A DNA stretch of 60,000 bases. Origin: Roseovarius sp. MMSF_3281 (GTDB lineage: Bacteria; Pseudomonadota; Alphaproteobacteria; Rhodobacterales; Rhodobacteraceae). Numbering within the stretch: the first letter of the stretch is position 1; every line of letters starts with the position of its first letter. The notes under the pieces were generated by a model, which saw only the letters and a list, made by a program, of their open reading frames with translations, did not search any database and was not told the origin of the DNA. Both the position numbers and the translations under genes were made by a program. This document shows positions 54,961 to 60,000 of this stretch, one piece after another. The DNA is taken from NCBI RefSeq assembly GCF_030733685.1, contig NZ_JASHIM010000007.1, positions 1 to 60,000 of the forward strand, in the 5' to 3' direction.

Positions 54961-54976
54961 TGGACAATTGTGTCCA
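54961..54976. promoter_or_regulatory. Operator TGGACA-N4-TGTCCA upstream of dmgdh
   Basis: TGGACAATTGTGTCCA, perfect 6-bp half-sites with the same 4-bp spacer length as at 43466-43481; spacer sequences differ (ATTG versus TTTA). It lies 43 bp before the dmgdh ATG on the minus strand. Confidence 0.7.
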
Positions 54977-55065
54977 CTACGACATTACAGAGGAAAAACA
55001 CTATCATAGGCAATGTCAGAGCAACCTGACTTGAGACCGATTATCCGCTGCCCTAACCTGCCCGC

Positions 55066-55223
55066 ATGGAAAAACGTGACCCGTTCAAGTACTTCAAAAC
55101 CAACCCTGAGATCATTCTCTGGCGGTGATGATGTCCATGCGATTTTCGCTTTCAATACGTAATGTTTTGGACTTTCTCTACGAACAAGGAATTGATGTCG
55201 GCCAAGCATCCGTCCAGCAGTAG
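55066..55223 (+). mobile_element. IS6-family transposase remnant (5' end, frameshifted)
   Basis: Starts MEKRDPFKYFKTNPEII, the typical N-terminus of alphaproteobacterial IS6-family DDE transposases, then loses one base near the LAVMM motif and continues in another frame as VMMSMRFSLSIRNVLDFLYE and GIDVGQASVQ before a stop. About 50 codons survive; the DDE core and both insertion ends are not seen. Confidence 0.75.
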
Positions 55224-55249
55224 CCGCGTAAGCCGATTAATGGATTCTC

Positions 55250-56031
55250 AGCCTAGGGCGCAAGAAATCGCGCGTAATACTGGCCTCGATCTCGTCTTAC
55301 GTTGAAACCTTGGCACAGTATGTCTCCTCCTGTCGATCCACTGGGTCGCCGGATCAGACCTTCCCAGTCGGCGCCCTCGGAATAAAGCGCCTCTAGCTTT
55401 GTCGCGGTTTCTGGGTCGGCAATGTTCGCGACCACCGTGACCTAGCCGACCTGTTCCCAGTTGCCTTTGCGAGTGAACCAGCCGATAAACTGCAACGTGG
55501 TCGCAAACGATTTGTGGGCGTTCGTAAAGCACGGCCATTTTCAGGTTCGTCAGGTCGAAGCCCTCTCCCAGCATATCAACGCAGATGACGATATGCGCAC
55601 TGGCTTCCTCATGGTCTGTCAGTCGCTTAAGGAATTCCTGATTCTGCCGCACGCGCCCGGGGCCTGAGAAAATAAGCTGCGCCGCCAATATCTTCGATGG
55701 TCTTCAGGTTAATCGATCGGTAGCACGACTGTCGCGGGCTCGAATTCACTACCAACTGAAAAATGTGCCACGATTGCGTGTAGGCACCGAGCTGCGGCGG
55801 GCGGAGGCCATCGGTGCCCGTATCCGGATCTTCCTCCCGAAACAGGAACCGATCCTTCAAGTTCTCAAGTATCAGCTCGGGCGCGCCGAAATTCTTAGTA
55901 AACAGGCTGATATCGTCCCAGTCCAGCCGTGTCTCCGGACCGAGATTTCCGGTCTCTTCAAGGCCCGGCCCGGGCAGCCAAGTACTTGGTCTCAGCGCGG
56001 CGCGCGCCCTTACGACGCAGCAAAAACGCAT
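55250..56031 (-). pseudogene. Broken SF2 helicase gene
   Basis: Fragments in several minus-strand frames. One carries HIVICVDMLGEGFDLTNLKM, a superfamily 2 motif V/VI-type segment. The following frame continues ANIADPETATKLEALYSEGA after a frameshift and a stop, as in DEAD/DEAH helicases of the DUF-type with FxGRFTR. An upstream frame (LDWDDISLFTKNFGAPE) looks like part of the same gene. No intact ORF remains. Confidence 0.65.
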
Positions 56032-56171
56032 CGAACGGTGGATGAAGACGTGTTTGGATAAGCGAGTGGCCCATTACCTCCGACTCGGACACTTCTGCGT
56101 CAAAGTAACCGACGCGAAACGCCTGCTAGAAAACCGCATTATCCGAGCAGCATTGCCGCTGAGTGTGCCAT

Positions 56172-56204
56172 TAAAAAAATGCCTCGGCTCGTTCGAGCTA
56201 AGGC
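56172..56204 (-). terminator. Rho-independent terminator of the rRNA operon
   Basis: On the minus strand GCCTTAGCTC and GAGCCGAGGC form a stem (one mismatch, one wobble) around GAAC, followed by seven U. It lies 12 bp after tRNA-fMet. Confidence 0.85.
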
Positions 56205-56215
56205 GTTGTTTTTAT

Positions 56216-56292
<77 letters not shown>

Positions 56293-56367
56293 CCAATTGC
56301 GTCGCCCTAAGCATAGATAGGTGGTTAGGGCGTCATCGTAAGAGAGATACCTTTAAGGGTCTTACTA

Positions 56368-56485
56368 GGTTTGGCGGCGACCTACTCTCCCACGTCTTAA
56401 GACGCAGTACCATCGGCGCTAAGGCACTTAACGGCCGGGTTCGGGATGGGACCGGGTGTTTTGCTCTTGCTATGACCACCAAACC
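56368..56485 (-). rRNA. rrf: 5S rRNA
   Basis: About 118 nt; begins GGTTTGGTGGTCATAGC and contains CCCGATCCC-like loop segment CCCATCCCGAACC and GGGAGAGTAGGTCGCCGCC near the end. Exact ends are estimated. Confidence 0.95.
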
Positions 56486-56992
56486 AAGAAAAACCCTTAA
56501 AATTCCAAGTCGTACACGTTGGTGTGTATGCTTTCGATCAGTAAGTCAGTCTGACTTCTACTGGATCAAATCAAGCCTATCGGACAATTAGTACCGGTCA
56601 ACTGAACGCATTGCTGCGCTTACATCTCCGGCCTATCGACGTGGTGGTCTTCCACGGTCCTCAGGGATACCTTGTTTTGAGGGGGGCTTCCCGCTTAGAT
56701 GCCTTCAGCGGTTATCCTGTCCGATCATAGCTACCCTGCACTGCTGCTGGCGCAACAACAGGTCCACCAGTGGATCGTTCACCCCGGTCCTCTCGTACTA
56801 GGGGCAACTCCTCTCAAGTATCCTACACCCACGGCAGATAGGGACCGAACTGTCTCACGACGTTCTAAACCCAGCTCACGTACCTCTTTAAACGGCGAAC
56901 AGCCGTACCCTTGGGACCTGCTCCAGCCCCAGGATGAGATGAGCCGACATCGAGGTGCCAAACACTGCCGTCGATATGGACTCTTGGGCAGT

Positions 56993-57046
<54 letters not shown>

Positions 57047-57169
57047 GCGGGACCACCGGATCACTATGGCCGTCTTTCGACTCTGCTCGACTTGTCAGTC
57101 TCGCAGTCAGGCTGGCTTCTGCCATTGCACTCAACGAGCGATTTCCGACCGCTCTGAGCCAACCTTCGC

Positions 57170-57219
<50 letters not shown>

Positions 57220-57474
57220 ACGCAGGGTCCCGGACCCCGATAAGGGGCCGCGGTTAGACATCAAGAGTGCGAAGGGTGGTATCTCAAGGGAGGCTCCACA
57301 AGAACTAGCGTTCTTGGTTCAAAGCCTACCACCTATCCTGCACATCACAATCCTGATGCCAGTGCGAAGCTGTAGTAAAGGTGCACGGGGTCTTTCCGTC
57401 TAACCGCGGGAAGCCTGCATCTTGACAGGCAATTCAATTTCGCTGAGTCGATGTTGGAGACAGCGGGGAAGTCG

Positions 57475-57557
<83 letters not shown>

Positions 57558-58291
57558 TGGGCTTCAATTCAAGGCTCTCACCTCTCCTTTTAACCTTCAG
57601 GCACCGGGCAGGCGTCAGACCCTATACGTCGTCTTGCGACTTCGCAGAGCCCTGTGTTTTTAGTAAACAGTCGCCACCCCCTGGTTTGTGCCCCCAGCCA
57701 ATACTTGCGTAGAAACTGGGCCTCCTTCTCGCGAACTTACGGAGGTATTTTGCCGAGTTCCTTCAACATCGTTCTCTCAAGCGCCTTGGTATTCTCTACC
57801 AGTCCACCTGTGTTGGTTTAGGGTACGATCTGATGGAGGTGCTATTTCCAGGGACTGATCAGCGGCCCAGACAATCCGATAAGCCTGAACAACCTTCACA
57901 ATCCGTCACATCCTCCTGGCCCAGGAATATTAACCTGGTTCCCATCGACTACGCCTTTCGGCCTCGCCTTAGGGGTCGGCTTACCCTGCTCAGATTAGCT
58001 TTAAGCAGGAACCCTTGGACTTTCGGCGACAGGGTCTCTCACCCTGTTTGTCGCTACTCATGTCATCATTCTCACTAGTGATCTCTCCACCGGATGGCTC
58101 ACGCCCCGGCTTCACAGAAAGTTCCTCTCCTCCAATGCGCCCGAAGGCGCTAAGGAGGAATGGAACTATGTCACACTACGCTCTGCTACCAGTGCATACG
58201 CACTCCTAAGCTTCGGCTCGTGGCTTGAGCCCCGTTACATCTTCGCCGCAGGACAACTTATTTAGACCAGTGAGCTGTTACGCTATCTTTA

Positions 58292-58322
<31 letters not shown>

Positions 58323-58823
58323 TTGTTTTGGTCGTCCCACCTGCTTTCCCACTTAGCCACGAATTGGGGGCCTTAGCTGTAGGTCAGGGTTGTTTCCCTC
58401 TCCACAACGGACGTTAGCATCCGCTGTGTGTCTGCCATCTAGTACTCCTCGGTATTCGGAGTTTGGTTAGGATCAGTAAGCCTGTGGGGCCCCATTACCC
58501 ATCCAGTGCTCTACCCCCGAGGGTATTCGGATGACGCTCTACCTAAATAGATTTCGCAGAGAACCAGCTATCTCCGAGTTTGATTGGCCTTTCACCCCTA
58601 GGCACAACTCATCCCGATCTTTTTCAACAGATGTGGGTTCGGCCCTCCAGTAAGTGTTACCTTACCTTCAGCCTGGTCATGCCTAGATCACTCGGTTTCG
58701 GGTCTGATCCATCTAACTCGACGCCCTATTAAGACTCGCTTTCGCTGCGCCTACACCTAACGGCTTAAGCTTGCTAGATAGACCAAGTCGATGACCCATT
58801 ATACAAAAGGTACGCCGTCACAA

Positions 58824-59443
58824 GACTGGACACTAATGACAACCTTACTTGGTTGGTATGGACACCCGGAATTGCACCGTTTCAAGGCCTGGGTTGTTAC
58901 TGTATATTCCTAGGTTCGACCGGTGGTCGACACTCAGGCTCATCTTAACCCCTTGCTTGTTCTTGTATCCGACCTCGATACCGGATCGAAATTCGATCGG
59001 GCCACCAAGGTCAACGCCGCTCCCTTTTTCATAGAGACCGGTCATCGCATTCAACGTCAGAAAGAGGTTATCTTTGCGATTGGAAACCGTGTAGGCATGA
59101 CCAAAGCCAGCCCAAAGTTCCCCATCACTGGAGGCTGAAACACCCCACATGCGCTGAAAAGGGCCATCTGCATGGGCCGTTTCGCGACGGAAGTAGAATT
59201 CTTCGCCAACCTCATTCTTCTGAAAATGCGTCGTGCCGACCGCGAAGCTATTATAAGCCTCTACTTCGTTTTTCGCGAAGCAGCCCTCGTTCGGGCAATG
59301 GTTAACACCGGCGTCGATCAACCCCGCTATGAAGAAAATCGCTGCTGCTGTTCCATCGGTAATAAAAGCTAGGTCCGACACTGTCCGCTCCATGTTTGAG
59401 TATTCATTCGCTTCATGAAGCAGATTGTCATTAGAGTCCAGTC
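58824..59443 (-). mobile_element. 620-bp intervening sequence in 23S rRNA helix 25
   Basis: Bounded by GACTGGACACTAATGACAA (58824-58842) and TTGTCATTAGAGTCCAGTC (59425-59443), a 19-bp inverted repeat with one mismatch. Outside it the rRNA resumes with GTCGGAGC on the 5' side and GTGACGGCG on the 3' side, the two halves of helix 25, so the insertion replaces only the helix tip. The long stem would be an RNase III substrate, giving a fragmented 23S. G+C is about 52% (hand count of 58861-59400), against more than 60% in the protein genes sampled. A 12-bp palindrome GCTTCATGAAGC lies at 59410-59421. Confidence 0.9.
58845..59393 (-). CDS. PagL-like lipid A deacylase ORF inside the 23S intervening sequence
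   Basis: 182 residues filling nearly all of the insertion between the two repeat arms. The last 110 residues read as the PagL/acyloxyacyl hydrolase beta barrel: alternating strands, RSGIEVGYKNKQGVKMSLSV, then VDHRSN and NPGLETVQFRVS. His157, Ser159 and Glu171 have exactly the spacing of the P. aeruginosa PagL triad (His149, Ser151, Glu163). The N-terminus lacks a clear Sec signal: MERTVSDLAFITDGT is not basic, although AAAIFFIAGLI is hydrophobic. No ribosome site precedes the ATG. It lies on the rRNA strand and could be translated only from the excised or precursor RNA. Reading frame intact; expression unproven. Confidence 0.75.
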   Translation of the reverse strand: MERTVSDLAFITDGTAAAIFFIAGLIDAGVNHCPNEGCFAKNEVEAYNSFAVGTTHFQKNEVGEEFYFRRETAHADGPFQRMWGVSASSDGELWAGFGHAYTVSNRKDNLFLTLNAMTGLYEKGSGVDLGGPIEFRSGIEVGYKNKQGVKMSLSVDHRSNLGIYSNNPGLETVQFRVSIPTK

Positions 59444-59836
59444 AAGCTCCGACTGATTGTAGGCGTTCGGTTTCAGGTACTGTTTCACTCCCCTCGTCGG
59501 GGTGCTTTTCACCTTTCCCTCACGGTACTGGTTCGCTATCGGTCAGTAAGGAGTACTTAGCCTTCGAGGGTGGTCCCCCGATCTTCAGACAGGATTTCAC
59601 GTGTCCCGCCCTACTTAATACGTCCTATCGAGCTTCTCGTACGGGGCTGTCACCCGCTATGGCCATGCTTTCCAACATGTTCTGATCACTCTCAAGGCTC
59701 GGCTGGTCCCCGTTCGCTCGCCGCTACTAGGGGAGTATCAATTGATTTCCTTTCCTCCGGGTACTTAGATGTTTCAGTTCTCCGGGTTTGCTCTTAAAAC
59801 CCTATGTATTCAGGTTTTAAGTACCTGTTTCAGCAA

Positions 59837-59864
59837 GTTATAAATTACCGAAGCAATTTATAAC
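59837..59864 (-). other. Extended AU-rich hairpin in 23S helix 9
   Basis: GTTATAAATT and AATTTATAAC form a perfect 10-bp stem with an 8-nt loop at the place of helix 9, where alphaproteobacterial 23S often carries short intervening sequences cut by RNase III. Here it is short, so processing is possible but not shown. Confidence 0.5.
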
Positions 59865-60000
59865 CAACTGTCAGGTGGGTTGCCCCATTCGGAAATCCAT
59901 GGATCAAAGGTTATTCTCACCTCCCCATGGCTTATCGCAGAGTATCACGTCCTTCATCGCCTCTTACTGCCAAGGCATCCACCAAACGCCCTTCTCGCGC

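Noticed and set aside
59304..59336. FIAGLIDAGVN in the IVS protein resembles the LAGLIDADG homing-endonuclease motif
   Set aside because: The hallmark acidic residue and following Gly pattern (DADG) are not kept, and the rest of the protein reads as a PagL barrel. Probably chance, though a profile search is worthwhile given the rRNA setting.

Overview
The window reads as chromosomal DNA of an alphaproteobacterium of the Rhodobacteraceae (Roseobacter-type). Support: high G+C coding DNA (above 60% in a sampled denitrification stretch), the nir/nor/nnr gene order, TRAP and tripartite tricarboxylate transporters, four-subunit sarcosine oxidase, a dimethylglycine dehydrogenase-like GcvT fusion, and an rRNA operon ending 23S-5S-tRNA-fMet. 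All family names come from reading the translated sequence against remembered families; no search was run.

Layout. 1-10041 is a denitrification block: partial nirV-like gene, nirK and pseudoazurin on the minus strand; an NnrR/Dnr-type regulator; a DUF1858 mini-protein; then norCBQD, three small genes, nnrS and nnrU. Two TTG-N8-CAA boxes lie where NnrR should act. 10085-20492 is a minus-strand catabolic operon (peptide-type ABC transporter, 3-hydroxyisobutyrate dehydrogenase-like enzyme, aldehyde dehydrogenase, M20 amidohydrolase, CysE-like acetyltransferase, VOC protein). A LysR gene separates it from 21859-27197, a plus-strand operon with the same pair of dehydrogenases but a TRAP transporter. 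27319-31662 is a siderophore set (TonB receptor, RhtX/FptX-like importer, siderophore-interacting protein). 32083-38647 is a tct locus: tctD-tctE-periplasmic protein divergent from tctCBA.

38861-42811 is a thiamine locus: an apparently intact TPP riboswitch, then a thiC gene reduced to 92 codons without its Fe-S motif, then thiOSGEF. 43544-54918 holds two convergent operons, TRAP transporter (plus) and DMGDH-mttB remnant-tetR-soxBDAG (minus). Both promoters carry the same operator, TGGACA-N4-TGTCCA, so I infer one TetR-controlled methylated-amine regulon. This stretch is bounded by tRNA-fMet and a degraded 24-bp copy of its 3' end, and carries IS6 and helicase debris, as an old genomic island would.

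56172-60000 is the end of an rRNA operon on the minus strand: nearly complete 23S, 5S, tRNA-fMet, terminator. The most unusual feature is a 620-bp insertion in 23S helix 25 (58824-59443), bounded by 19-bp inverted repeats and almost filled by one ORF. That ORF resembles the outer-membrane lipid A 3-O-deacylase PagL, with His, Ser and Glu at the exact spacing of the PagL catalytic triad. A PagL-like ORF as cargo of an rRNA intervening sequence is the strongest candidate here for something undescribed.
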